Part shown: positions 22,305-30,212 of the stretch, piece after piece
Layout of the letters: every line of letters starts with the position of its first letter
Position numbering within the stretch: position 1 is the stretch's first letter
NCBI RefSeq assembly: GCF_001431625.1
Contig: NZ_LLXT01000156.1
Location: 1 to 37,225, forward strand
DNA: 37,225 nucleotides
From: Stenotrophomonas geniculata ATCC 19374 = JCM 13324
Lineage (GTDB): Bacteria > Pseudomonadota > Gammaproteobacteria > Xanthomonadales > Xanthomonadaceae
Direction of reading: 5' to 3'
Notes under the pieces: model-generated
Told to the model about the DNA's origin: nothing
What the model saw: only the letters and a program-made list of their open reading frames with translations
Database searches by the model: none
Made by a program: the position numbers and the translations under genes

Positions 22305-23431
22305 GGGCGGCCTCCCTTGCCGAATTCATCCACCTGGATGTGCGGGGCGTCCGGCATCGGGCCAGTGCGCCAGGCGCGCAGCTGGTAGACGTAGGACAGG
22401 ACCTGGGCGACGGCCGAATACAGTCTCACGGGGATTTCCTTTCCGAGTTGGCCTTCCCGATACAAGGCGCGTGCCAAAGGCGGAGCAGAGACGATCGCGA
22501 CCTTGTTGCCGTCGGCCACTTCACGGATGCGCAGGGCGGTCTCGTCCACGCCCAGCGCGACCACGGTCGGGGCGTTCATGGCACCACCTTCGTACTTCAG
22601 GGCCACCGCGTAGTGGGTGGGGTTGACCACCACCACGTCGGCGGTGGGTACCGCCTCCATCATCCGGCGGTTGGCCATCTGCTGCTGCAGCTGGCGGATG
22701 CGGCCCTTCACCTCGGGGCTGCCCTCGCTTTCCTTCATTTCCCGGCGCAGCTCTTCACGGGTCATCTTCAGCTTGCGCATCCAGTTCCAGCGCTGGTACG
22801 GCGCGTCGATGGCGGCCAGCACCAGCATCGCACCGGCGGTGGCCAGCAGCAGGCGCAGGGTGAAGCCGAGGCCGTCGGTGATGGCCGTCTCCAGCGGGTG
22901 GTGGATCAGCCCGCGCAGGGTGTCGAAGCCGGTCCAGACCACCATCCCGGCGGCGACACCAACGAAGGCCACGCGCAGCAGCGATTTGGTGAACTCGGCG
23001 ATGGCCTCCGGGCCATACAGGCGCTTGAGCCCGCTCATCGGGTTCATGCGGTTGATGTCGGGCAGCAACGCCTTCTGCGACCAGCGCAGGCCACCCATCA
23101 CCAGAGGTGCGACGAAACTGGCCAGCAGGCAGACCAGCACCAGCGGCGCGATCACCAGCATGAACTGCAGCAGCAGGTCGCCGAAGTGGCCGAACAGTTC
23201 CTTCGGGTTCTGCCGCAGGCTCTGTTCCGGGCTGAGCGCCTGCTTCATCCAGGCCGTGGCGCCGCGGCCGATCGAGCCGCTCATGGCCATCACCGCCAGT
23301 ACGCCGGCACCGAACACGGCGGCGGTGCCGAGTTCGCGCGAGCGCGGCAGGTTGCCCTGTTCACGGGCGTCGCGCAGGCGTTTTTCGGTAGGTTGTTCGG
23401 TCTTTTCGCCGGCGGATTCGTTCTCGGACAT
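22301..23431 (-). CDS. flhB: Flagellar export switch protein FlhB
   Basis: A 376-residue export-gate protein with four membrane helices followed by a cytosolic domain. The autocleavage site NPTH is at residues 270-273, so the switch from rod/hook to filament substrates should be normal. The N-terminus SGEKTEQPT-like sequence (AGEKTEQPTEKRL) is typical. The ATG at 23431 gives the usual family start; an in-frame GTG at 23440 is also possible. A sigma-54 promoter lies just upstream (23465-23480), so flhB heads the operon through fliA. Confidence 0.96.
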   Translation of the reverse strand: MSENESAGEKTEQPTEKRLRDAREQGNLPRSRELGTAAVFGAGVLAVMAMSGSIGRGATAWMKQALSPEQSLRQNPKELFGHFGDLLLQFMLVIAPLVLVCLLASFVAPLVMGGLRWSQKALLPDINRMNPMSGLKRLYGPEAIAEFTKSLLRVAFVGVAAGMVVWTGFDTLRGLIHHPLETAITDGLGFTLRLLLATAGAMLVLAAIDAPYQRWNWMRKLKMTREELRREMKESEGSPEVKGRIRQLQQQMANRRMMEAVPTADVVVVNPTHYAVALKYEGGAMNAPTVVALGVDETALRIREVADGNKVAIVSAPPLARALYREGQLGKEIPVRLYSAVAQVLSYVYQLRAWRTGPMPDAPHIQVDEFGKGGRP

Positions 23432-23464
23432 CACGGGCACTGCGGCAGGGGTTGCCGGGGTGCG

Positions 23465-23480
23465 TGCAAGAACTGTTCCG
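23465..23480 (-). promoter_or_regulatory. Sigma-54 promoter of flhB
   Basis: CGGAACAGTTCTTGCA on the minus strand has GG and GC exactly 10 bp apart and a full TTGCA -12 box. The -24 box is CGGAAC against TGGCAC. Predicted start near 23454, leaving a leader of about 23 nt before the flhB ATG. Confidence 0.72.
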
Positions 23481-23496
23481 TGATGGGGTGTTGCCT

Positions 23497-23515
23497 ATCC
23501 ACGCACGGCGTGGAT
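23497..23515. repeat. ATCCACGC palindrome upstream of flhB
   Basis: ATCCACGC and GCGTGGAT form a perfect 8-bp stem with a 3-nt loop. It lies just upstream of the flhB sigma-54 promoter, next to the two SMAG-like repeats. This motif is common between genes in Stenotrophomonas in my recollection. Confidence 0.6.
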
Positions 23516-23521
23516 CTATTT

Positions 23522-23545
23522 GCAGAGCCGAGCCCATGCTCGGCT
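23522..23545 (+). repeat. SMAG-like palindrome, plus orientation
   Basis: AGCCGAGC-CCAT-GCTCGGCT is a perfect 8-bp stem headed by GCAG where SMAG has GTAG. It faces the copy at 23570, so the two form an inverted pair. Confidence 0.7.
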
Positions 23546-23569
23546 ATGTTTGGATCGGGCGCGAAGAGC

Positions 23570-23593
23570 AGCCGAGCGCAGGCTCGGCTCTAC
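23570..23593 (-). repeat. SMAG-like palindrome, minus orientation, overlapping a stop codon
   Basis: Minus-strand GTAGAGCCGAGC-CTGC-GCTCGGCT carries the same stem as the neighbour at 23522. The TAG of its GTAG head is the stop codon of the MHYT-GGDEF-EAL gene. Confidence 0.8.
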
Positions 23594-25725
23594 AGGGGAG
23601 CGTTGTCGCTGGGCGGTGGGCTCTGCGCCAGCTCCACCCGCGGCCGGGGCAGGTCGTGCAGCTGCATGAAGCGCGCCGCATCGACCGGGCGGCCGAGCAG
23701 GTAACCCTGCAGGTAATCGCAGCCCAGCCGTTCCAGGTAGGCGCGCTGGGCGGCGGTTTCCACGCCTTCGGCCACGATGTCCATGTCCAGCGCATGGCCC
23801 AGCGCCACGATGGCCGAGACGATCACCACATCCTCGGCGCTGTGCTCCAGATCGCGCACGAAGGCATGGTCGATCTTGATCTCGGTAGCCGGCAGCCGCT
23901 TCAGGTACAGCAGGCTGGAGTAGCCGGTGCCGAAGTCATCGATGGAGATGCCCACGCCCAGCGCCGAGAGCGCCTGCAGCAGGCGCAGGCTGGTATCGGT
24001 ATCGCGCATGACCGTGCTTTCGGTGATCTCCAGCACCAGGTGGCGCGGGGCAATGCCATGGCGTTCGATCACTTCGCGCACATCCTGCAGCAGGTGCGGC
24101 GAACTGAACTGCACCGGCGACAGGTTCACCGACATCGACCAGCCTTCGTGACCGGCGTCATGCCAGCGGCGCAGCTGCAGGCATGCCTGGTCCAGCGCCC
24201 AGCGCCCGATGTCGTTGATCGCGCCGCTGCGCTCGGCCAGCCGGATGAAGCGGTCCGGCGGGATCAGGCCATGCTCCGGATGGCGCCAGCGGATCAACGC
24301 TTCGGCACCGGCCACCTTCTGCGTGGCTACCTGGATCTTCGGTTGGTAGTGCAGGAACAGCTGCTCGCTTCCAATGGCCCGGCGCAGGTCGGCCAGCAGC
24401 CGGAACTGTTGTTCGGCGCTGTCATTCATCCAGTCGGCGAACAGCACGAAGGCGTTGCGTCCGGATTCCTTGGCCTGGTACATCGCCGCGTCGGCAAACG
24501 CCATCAGCTGCCGCTCGCTGGCCGCGTGGTCGGGGCAGATCGCCACGCCGATGCTGGCGGTCACCTGCAGTTCGTTGTCGGCCAGCAACGGCCCGCTGCC
24601 TACCGCCTGCAGGATGCGGCGGGCCAGGGTGGGAAGGTCCTCGTCGTGCTCGATGCGCACCACCAATACGAATTCGTCCCCGCCCAGACGGGCCAGCATG
24701 TCGTGGGGGCGCAGCAGCTGGCGCGTGCGTTCGGCCACCGCCACCAGCAGTGCATCACCGGCCTGATGGCCATAGGCATCGTTGACCTGCTTGAAGCCAT
24801 CCAGGTCCATGAACATCACCGCGAAACGGCTGCCGCCCTGTTCGGCCTCGGCCAGTGCCTGCACGATCCGACGCTGCAGCAGCAGGCGGTTGGGCAAGCG
24901 GGTGAGCGGGTCGTGTAGCGCGGCCTGGGTCAGTTCCTGCTGCGCGTCGGTGAGCGAGGTGCTCAACAGGGAATTGCGCAGGCGCAGCAGCTGCGCCTCC
25001 ACCCGCTGGTCCAGCCAGGACACCACCAACACCACGGCCAGGATCGACACAGTGAGCATCACCACCAGCATGGCCAGCCATTCGCTCTGCAGGCCATCGC
25101 CCACCGCCGCGCCGCAGATGCTGCCTTCCGGGAACCGCGCGGCGGCCATGCCGGTGTAGTGCATGCCGACAATGGCCAGCCCGAGCAGGCCGGCAGCGGC
25201 CAGCCGGTCGCCGACACGGGTGCGCTGCGCACGCAGGCGGAATGCAACGTACAGGGCCGTCCACGAAGCAGCGACCGCCACCATCAGCGAAAACAGCAGC
25301 CAGCCCGTGTCGTAGTCGATGCCCGGCTGCATGCGCATTGCGGCCATGCCAACGTAATGCATGCCGGCGATACCGGTGCCCATCAGCAGGGCGCCGACGG
25401 CCAGGCGCGGATGCGGCAGGGTGCGCAGCGAGACCAGCCACAGTGCGAACACTGACGAGGCGATGGCCAGGGCCAGGGAGAGCAGGGTGATGGGCAGGTC
25501 GTAGCCGAGCGGAATGGGCAGGTCGAAGGCGAGCATGCCGATGAAATGCATCGACCAGATGCCCAGGCCCATGGCGAAGCCACCACCGAGGCGCCACCAC
25601 CATGCCGCGCCCTTGCCGGGTGCGGTGACCGTGCGCCCGGCCATCGCCAGCGCGGTGTACGAAGCCATCACGGCAACCAGCAGCGAGATCGCCACCAGCC
25701 ACGGGTTGTACGTGCCTACCAGCAT
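23590..25725 (-). CDS. MHYT-GGDEF-EAL membrane protein for cyclic-di-GMP turnover
   Basis: A 711-residue protein. The N-terminal 235 residues hold about seven membrane helices with three MHYT-type motifs (WSMHFIGM near 58, GMHYVGMAAM near 121, GMHYTGMAAA near 187), a proposed metal and gas sensor. A GGDEF domain follows with GGDEF intact at 348-352 and an RxxD inhibitory site (RPHD, 339-342) five residues before it. The EAL domain begins near 445 and keeps EALIRW (475-480), LEITES, DDFGTGYSS, KIDHAFV and EGVET, so both enzyme halves look competent. The layout resembles MucR/YkoW-type proteins. The ATG has GGGAG 8 nt before it. It sits between fliR and flhB and may feed the PilZ brake encoded nearby. 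Confidence 0.93.
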   Translation of the reverse strand: MLVGTYNPWLVAISLLVAVMASYTALAMAGRTVTAPGKGAAWWWRLGGGFAMGLGIWSMHFIGMLAFDLPIPLGYDLPITLLSLALAIASSVFALWLVSLRTLPHPRLAVGALLMGTGIAGMHYVGMAAMRMQPGIDYDTGWLLFSLMVAVAASWTALYVAFRLRAQRTRVGDRLAAAGLLGLAIVGMHYTGMAAARFPEGSICGAAVGDGLQSEWLAMLVVMLTVSILAVVLVVSWLDQRVEAQLLRLRNSLLSTSLTDAQQELTQAALHDPLTRLPNRLLLQRRIVQALAEAEQGGSRFAVMFMDLDGFKQVNDAYGHQAGDALLVAVAERTRQLLRPHDMLARLGGDEFVLVVRIEHDEDLPTLARRILQAVGSGPLLADNELQVTASIGVAICPDHAASERQLMAFADAAMYQAKESGRNAFVLFADWMNDSAEQQFRLLADLRRAIGSEQLFLHYQPKIQVATQKVAGAEALIRWRHPEHGLIPPDRFIRLAERSGAINDIGRWALDQACLQLRRWHDAGHEGWSMSVNLSPVQFSSPHLLQDVREVIERHGIAPRHLVLEITESTVMRDTDTSLRLLQALSALGVGISIDDFGTGYSSLLYLKRLPATEIKIDHAFVRDLEHSAEDVVIVSAIVALGHALDMDIVAEGVETAAQRAYLERLGCDYLQGYLLGRPVDAARFMQLHDLPRPRVELAQSPPPSDNAPL

Positions 25726-25889
25726 TCGTCAGTCTCCCGGACCTGCCTGTCGACGGAAACCACGGTGGGGCATGCATGAGGCAGGCCGACGCAGGGCGGC
25801 GGCCACGTGCGGCATCCCCCCGGTTGCCGCGCATTCACTCTAACGCGCAGACCCGGGGGAAGGGCAAGCAGTAAAACGTGATGATCAGG
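25726..25889. other. Intergenic gap between fliR and the GGDEF-EAL gene
   Basis: A 164-bp stretch without a gene. It holds the ribosome site of the GGDEF-EAL gene and a weak 6-bp hairpin (GCGGCA with TGCCGC). No sigma-54 or sigma-28 site fits. A poor sigma-70-like TAGAGT is present, but its -35 spacing is 19 bp. Confidence 0.4.
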
Positions 25890-26681
25890 TCAGTGTGTGA
25901 CCGCGTCCGCAGCCTGGATGGCGGCGTCGAACAGGCGCTGTACCGGCGGACCCATTTCCCCGGCCAGCAACGCCAGCAGGAACAGGCCCAGCAGCAGCGA
26001 GACCGGCAGGCCCAGCTGGATCGGGTTCAGTGCCGGGGCGGCCCGGGCAAGCACGCCGAACGCCAGATTCACTGCCAGCATCGCCACGGTCAGCGGGATC
26101 GCCAGGGTCAGTGCGCCGCGCAGTACGGTCAGCAGGAAGGTCGGGGCGATGCTGAAGAAGGCGTGCGGGTCGGGCAGCGGCGCGCCGATCGGCAGCGCCC
26201 GGTAGCTGTCCACCACCAGTGAGATCAGCGCCAGGTGCCCGTTGGCGGTGAAGAACAGCAGGCCGAACAGCAGATAGAACCACTGGCCGATCACGCCCGA
26301 GGTGCCGCCACGCAGTGGGTCACTCATCTGCGCGAAGGCCAGGCCGGTGCCCTGGGCAATCAGTTCGCCGGCCATCGCCCCGGCCTCGAACACCAGCCGT
26401 AGCAGGAAGCCGATGGACACGCCGATGGCCAGTTCGCGGGCGATGGTCAGGACCGTGGCGGCATCGAAGCCAGTCCAGTCCGGTACTGGCGGCAGCAGCG
26501 GCGCCAGCGCGATGGCCAGGGTCCCGGCCAGCACGACGCGCACCCGCGCGGGAACGGCACGGGTGCCGACCATCGGCATGGCCATGGCCACGGCACCGAT
26601 GCGCAGCATGGTCCACAGCACGGTGCCGATCATGCCGAAGGCCTGCAGGCCGTCGGCTGCCATCTGGGTGGCGGCGTCCAT
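25890..26681 (-). CDS. fliR: Flagellar export gate protein FliR
   Basis: A 263-residue integral membrane protein of the type III export gate, with about six hydrophobic segments and no soluble domain. Typical FliR sequence includes RIGAVAMAMPMVGTRAVPARVR near the start and GVSIGFLLRLVFEAGAMAGELI in the middle. It is last in the fliL-R unit and follows fliQ after 13 bp. Confidence 0.95.
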   Translation of the reverse strand: MDAATQMAADGLQAFGMIGTVLWTMLRIGAVAMAMPMVGTRAVPARVRVVLAGTLAIALAPLLPPVPDWTGFDAATVLTIARELAIGVSIGFLLRLVFEAGAMAGELIAQGTGLAFAQMSDPLRGGTSGVIGQWFYLLFGLLFFTANGHLALISLVVDSYRALPIGAPLPDPHAFFSIAPTFLLTVLRGALTLAIPLTVAMLAVNLAFGVLARAAPALNPIQLGLPVSLLLGLFLLALLAGEMGPPVQRLFDAAIQAADAVTH

Positions 26682-26694
26682 CGAAGCGCGTGTC

Positions 26695-26964
26695 CTAGCC
26701 GATCAGGTGTGGAATGCGCTGGAACAACAGCGTGGTGAACTCCACCAGGTGGCCGATCAGCAGGCTGCCCAGCGCGAACAGCACCGCGGTCAGCGCCGCC
26801 GCCTTGGCGACGAAGGCGATGGTCGGTTCGTTGAGCTGGGTCGCGGCCTGCACCACGCCCACCACCACGCCCACCACCAGCACGGTGAGCAGCAGCGGGC
26901 CAGCCACCCACAATACGGTGATCAGGCCGCCACGCAGTTCGGTCAAGGCAAGTTCGGGAGACAT
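26695..26964 (-). CDS. fliQ: Flagellar export gate protein FliQ
   Basis: An 89-residue protein with two membrane helices (about 16-37 and 52-72), the expected size and layout for FliQ. The loop VQAATQLNEPTIAFVAK is family-typical. Four copies assemble with FliP5 and FliR1 to form the export pore. Confidence 0.95.
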   Translation of the reverse strand: MSPELALTELRGGLITVLWVAGPLLLTVLVVGVVVGVVQAATQLNEPTIAFVAKAAALTAVLFALGSLLIGHLVEFTTLLFQRIPHLIG

Positions 26965-26983
26965 TCGGATTCCATCTGCTTAT

Positions 26984-27006
26984 GTAGAGTCGAGCCAGGC
27001 TCGACT
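26984..27006 (+). repeat. SMAG-like palindrome between fliP and fliQ
   Basis: GTAG followed by AGTCGAGC-CAG-GCTCGACT, a perfect 8-bp stem with a 3-nt loop. It fills about half of the 51-bp gap between fliP and fliQ, inside an otherwise tightly packed operon. Confidence 0.8.
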
Positions 27007-27015
27007 GCCTTTCGA

Positions 27016-27795
27016 TCAAGCCGGATTGAAGCTCGCCGCCAACGTGCCCACGGTCAGCACCCAGCCATCCACCAGCACGAACAGCAGGATCTTGAACGGT
27101 GCCGATACCAGCATCGGCGACAGCATCATCATGCCCATCGACATCAGCACGCTGGCCACGACCAGGTCGATGATCACGAACGGGATGAAGATCAGGAATC
27201 CGATTTCGAAGGCGGTCTTCAGTTCGCTGGTGACGAACGAGGCGACCAGCACCGGGAACGGGATCGCATCGGGGCTGGCGTAGGTGCCGTGCCCGGCGAT
27301 GCCGGCGAAGGTCATCAGGTCGGTCTCGCGGATCTGCGCAAGCATGAAGGCGCGCAGCGGCGAGGTGGTCAGCGTCCAGGCGGTCTGGAAGTCGATCTCG
27401 CCATTGAGATAGGGCGCCATGCCGGTGCTCCAGGCCTTGTCCCAGGTCGGCAGCATGATCATTGCGGTCAGGAACAGCGCCAGGCCCAGCAGCACCTGGT
27501 TGGACGGCGTCTGGCCGGTGCCCAATGCCTGGCGCAGCAGGCCCAGCACGATGATGATGCGGGTGAACGAGGTCAGCACCAGCAGCATCGACGGGATCAG
27601 GGTGATCGCCGTCATCAGCAGCAGGGTCTGCAGCGGCAGGCTGACCGGCGCACCGCCGATTTTGCCGACGTTGATGTCCGGCAGCGGCGTGGTCGGGGCG
27701 CCCGGGGCGGCGAAGGCCAGTGCCGGCAACAGGCACAGGGCAAGCATCAGCAGCCACGGCATCAGGGTGGCAAGACGGGTACGGGTGACACGCAT
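27016..27795 (-). CDS. fliP: Flagellar export gate protein FliP
   Basis: A 259-residue membrane protein with a cleavable signal peptide (about 1-30, MPWLLMLALCLLPALAFAA) and four further membrane helices. Key segments are FTRIIIVLGLLRQALGTGQTPSNQ and PFVIIDLVVASVLMSMGMMM. The ATG at 27795 gives the signal peptide; more upstream in-frame sequence is the shadow of fliO. It begins 1 nt after the fliO stop. Confidence 0.95.
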   Translation of the reverse strand: MRVTRTRLATLMPWLLMLALCLLPALAFAAPGAPTTPLPDINVGKIGGAPVSLPLQTLLLMTAITLIPSMLLVLTSFTRIIIVLGLLRQALGTGQTPSNQVLLGLALFLTAMIMLPTWDKAWSTGMAPYLNGEIDFQTAWTLTTSPLRAFMLAQIRETDLMTFAGIAGHGTYASPDAIPFPVLVASFVTSELKTAFEIGFLIFIPFVIIDLVVASVLMSMGMMMLSPMLVSAPFKILLFVLVDGWVLTVGTLAASFNPA

Positions 27796-27796
27796 G

Positions 27797-28216
27797 TCAG
27801 GGGTCCTTGCGCAGCCGCTGCTGCAGCAGCTGGGCGAAATTCGGCAGGTTCTTGAAGTCCGGCACGCGCACCGGTGCCGGCGGCGGCAGCGGTTCGGGCA
27901 GGGTATGCAGGGTGTTGATGCCGCCGGCGGTGACGCCCAGCAGCAGTTGCTGGCCATTGACCTCGACCACCACCACGCGTTCCTTGGCGCCGACACTGAG
28001 GCTGGCCACCAGCTTCATGCCTTCGGCCGGGCGGAAGCCGCTGCCGGGCATGCGCTTGAGCAGCCAGCCCAGGCCGACGACCAGGGCCAGCACGGCCAGC
28101 AGCGCCAGCACCGCACCGAACAGGCTGGGTGCGGCGGCCGCATGCTGGCCGACCTGCGGGCCAACCGGGGCGGCGGTCTTGCCGACCGCCAGCAGGGTGG
28201 AGGCCAGCAGGCTCAA
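27797..28216 (-). CDS. fliO: Flagellar export assembly protein FliO
   Basis: A 139-residue protein with an N-terminal region, one membrane helix near 33-55 (AVLALLAVLALVVGLGWLLK) and a short cytosolic domain with LGVTAGGINTLHTLP. FliO helps FliP oligomerise. The start is a TTG that overlaps the fliN stop (TTGA), supported by GGAG 6 nt upstream. Confidence 0.92.
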   Translation of the reverse strand: MSLLASTLLAVGKTAAPVGPQVGQHAAAAPSLFGAVLALLAVLALVVGLGWLLKRMPGSGFRPAEGMKLVASLSVGAKERVVVVEVNGQQLLLGVTAGGINTLHTLPEPLPPPAPVRVPDFKNLPNFAQLLQQRLRKDP

Positions 28217-28548
28217 CGCAGTCTCCGGATCCGCTCGCTCGGGCTGACCACATCGGTCAGGCGCACGCCGAAGCGGTCATTGATCACCACGACTTCGCCA
28301 TGGGCGATCAGGGTGCCGTTGACGAACACATCCAGCGATTCGCCGGCGCCGCGTTCCAGTTCCACCACCGAACCCTGGTTGAGCTGTAGCAGGTTGCGGA
28401 TCGGCAGGCGGGCGCGACCGACTTCCAGCGACAGGGTCACCGGCACGTCCAGGATCACGTCCAGGTTCAGGTCAGGACCGTTCGCCTCATCGGCCTGCAG
28501 GCTGCTGAACTGGGCCGGGGTCGGTTCGAGGGCGTCGATATCGTTCAT
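28213..28548 (-). CDS. fliN: Flagellar motor switch protein FliN
   Basis: A 111-residue C-ring protein with a variable N-terminus (1-30) and the SpoA domain (VILDVPVTLSLEVGRARLPI, VNGTLIAHGEVVVINDRFG). The ATG at 28548 overlaps the fliM stop by 4 bp and gives the normal family length. It forms the lower C ring with FliM and takes part in export. Confidence 0.96.
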   Translation of the reverse strand: MNDIDALEPTPAQFSSLQADEANGPDLNLDVILDVPVTLSLEVGRARLPIRNLLQLNQGSVVELERGAGESLDVFVNGTLIAHGEVVVINDRFGVRLTDVVSPSERIRRLR

Positions 28549-29549
28549 TGCGGGTCTTCCTGGATGACGGGTGCGCGCGGGCGGGTGCCCGGCGGATGGG
28601 TAGCGGTGATCTTCACGGCGTTCATGCCGTTGGCGATGCCGAACTCGCCGGTGAACACGGGAATGTTCTCCACGCACAGCGGCACCTGCGGGCTGAGTTC
28701 GATCGGCAGGATGTCGCCGACCTTCAGCTGGGTCAGGTCGCGCAGGGTCATGCGCTTGCTGGCCAGTACGCTGGACAGGGTCACCTCGGCGATGTTGAGC
28801 TGTTCGCGCAGGGTCTGGCCCCAGCTCTCGTCGCGGTCATTGCGGTCGCTCTGGATGCCGGCGTCGAGCAGCTCGCGGATCGGCTCCAGCATCGAGTACG
28901 GCAGGGTCACGTGGATGTCGCCGCCACCGCCGTCGAGCTCGACGTGCAGGCGGCACACCACCACGTACTCGCGCGGCGTCACGATGTTGGCGAAGTGCGG
29001 GTTGATTTCCGAGTTGATGTACTCGAAGTCGACATCCATCACCGGTGCCCAGGCTTCGCGAAGGTCGGCGAAGGTCTGCTTCAGCAGCAGGTGGATCACC
29101 CGCATTTCGGTGGCGGTGAACTCGCGGCCTTCGATGCGGGTGGGGTAGCGCCCGTCGCCGCCGAAGAAGTTGTCGACGATGGCGAACACCAGGGTCGGTT
29201 CGAACACGATCAGGCCGGTACCGCGCAGCGGCTTGAAGCGGATCAGGTTCAGGTTGGTCGGCACATACAGCGAGTGCATGTAGTCGTTGAACTTGATCAG
29301 CTCGATGCCGCGCACCGACAGTTCTGCCGAACGGCGGATCAGATTGAACAGGCCGATCCGCCACAGCCGCGCGAAGCGCTCGTGGACCATTTCCAGGGTC
29401 GGCATGCGACCACGGATGATGCGGTCCTGGCTGGCGAAGTCGTACGAACGCGCTTCGCCGGACGGCGGTTCCGGATCGGTCTCGACCGCACCACTGTCCA
29501 CGCCGTGGAGCAGGGCATCAATCTCGTCCTGGGACAGCAGGTCATTCAT
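28545..29549 (-). CDS. fliM: Flagellar motor switch protein FliM
   Basis: A 334-residue C-ring protein. The N-terminal LLSQDEIDALLHGV (residues 4-17) is the CheY-phosphate docking peptide. A middle CheC-like domain (about 45-230) and a C-terminal SpoA domain follow. This docking peptide is similar to two motifs in the linker of CheA at 13918. It follows fliL after 10 bp. Confidence 0.97.
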   Translation of the reverse strand: MNDLLSQDEIDALLHGVDSGAVETDPEPPSGEARSYDFASQDRIIRGRMPTLEMVHERFARLWRIGLFNLIRRSAELSVRGIELIKFNDYMHSLYVPTNLNLIRFKPLRGTGLIVFEPTLVFAIVDNFFGGDGRYPTRIEGREFTATEMRVIHLLLKQTFADLREAWAPVMDVDFEYINSEINPHFANIVTPREYVVVCRLHVELDGGGGDIHVTLPYSMLEPIRELLDAGIQSDRNDRDESWGQTLREQLNIAEVTLSSVLASKRMTLRDLTQLKVGDILPIELSPQVPLCVENIPVFTGEFGIANGMNAVKITATHPPGTRPRAPVIQEDPQ

Positions 29550-29559
29550 CGGTCGGCCC

Positions 29560-30075
29560 TTACTGGGTCACGAAGCTGGTGAACAGCAGATCGTCGGCGC
29601 CGTTGCTGCCGGTCTCGGCCTTGAGCACCTTCTGCACTTCGGCCAGCGAGGCGGCCTGCAGCTTCTGCTTGCCGGCGACATCGGCGATCTGGTCGGGGCT
29701 GACCTGCGAGAACAGCATCAGCAGGCGCGCGCGGATGGCCGGTGCGTGGGTCTTGATCGCTTCCAGCGCGGCCGGGTCACGCGTCATCAGCTGCACTTCC
29801 AGCTGCAGGTAGCGCGGGCCGTCGATGGGGCCGTTGAGGTTGACCACGAAGGCTGGGTCCAGCGCGAAGTACTGCGCCGGTGCCGGGGTGGCGGACTTCT
29901 TCGGGGCCTGCGCGGTCTTCTCTTCCGGCTTGGACTGGGTGAAGAACCAGACGCCGCCACCGGCGGCTGCGGCGGCCAGCACGGCCACCAGTGCGGTGAT
30001 CAGGATCGGACTGCGCGGCTTGGCGGCCTTGTCCTTCTCGGCGGTCTTCTTGGTTTTGTCAGCGGCTGCGGCCAC
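29560..30075 (-). CDS. fliL: Flagellar basal-body protein FliL
   Basis: A 171-residue single-pass membrane protein that rings the stator. A Lys-rich cytosolic tail (1-24) precedes the helix ILITALVAVLAAAAAGGGVWFF and a stomatin-like periplasmic domain (VNLNGPIDGPRYLQLEVQLM, AIRARLLMLFS). The start is a GTG with CAGGAG 9 nt before it. A sigma-54 promoter lies about 40 nt upstream, so it heads the fliL-R unit. Confidence 0.94.
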   Translation of the reverse strand: MAAAADKTKKTAEKDKAAKPRSPILITALVAVLAAAAAGGGVWFFTQSKPEEKTAQAPKKSATPAPAQYFALDPAFVVNLNGPIDGPRYLQLEVQLMTRDPAALEAIKTHAPAIRARLLMLFSQVSPDQIADVAGKQKLQAASLAEVQKVLKAETGSNGADDLLFTSFVTQ

Positions 30076-30110
30076 GGGGTGAAGCTCCTGAGGGTTGCTT
30101 CACCGGGATA

Positions 30111-30126
30111 TGCAAGGGGTGTGCCG
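30111..30126 (-). promoter_or_regulatory. Sigma-54 promoter of fliL
   Basis: CGGCACACCCCTTGCA on the minus strand matches TGGCACG-N4-TTGCW at all but two bases, with GG and GC 10 bp apart. Predicted start near 30100, about 25 nt before the fliL GTG. Confidence 0.85.
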
Positions 30127-30145
30127 AAGGCGGAGGAGAGGGGTG

Positions 30146-30161
30146 CGACGGAATTCCGTCG
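30146..30161. promoter_or_regulatory. Perfect 16-bp palindrome upstream of the fliL promoter
   Basis: CGACGGAATTCCGTCG is a perfect palindrome 20 bp upstream of the -24 box. It could be an operator or activator site. It does not resemble the FleQ motif as I know it. Chance or a repeat remnant are alternatives. Confidence 0.35.
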
Positions 30162-30184
30162 GTGTGCCAGCCGCTCCGCTCTGG

Positions 30185-30206
30185 TGGGTGCCGACCTTGG
30201 TCGGCA
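30185..30206 (+). repeat. SMAG-like palindrome after fliK
   Basis: TGCCGACC-TT-GGTCGGCA pairs perfectly over 8 bp and is headed by GTGGG rather than GTAG. It lies just after the fliK stop codon and before the fliL promoter. Confidence 0.65.
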
Positions 30207-30212
30207 TGCCTG

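Noticed and set aside
19938..22388. An 816-codon plus-strand frame opposite flhA
   Set aside because: Same reason: low-complexity His/Gln/Arg-rich translation and no ribosome site or promoter.
27796..27996. Longer fliP start giving 326 residues
   Set aside because: The added part overlaps fliO out of frame and would bury the signal peptide.
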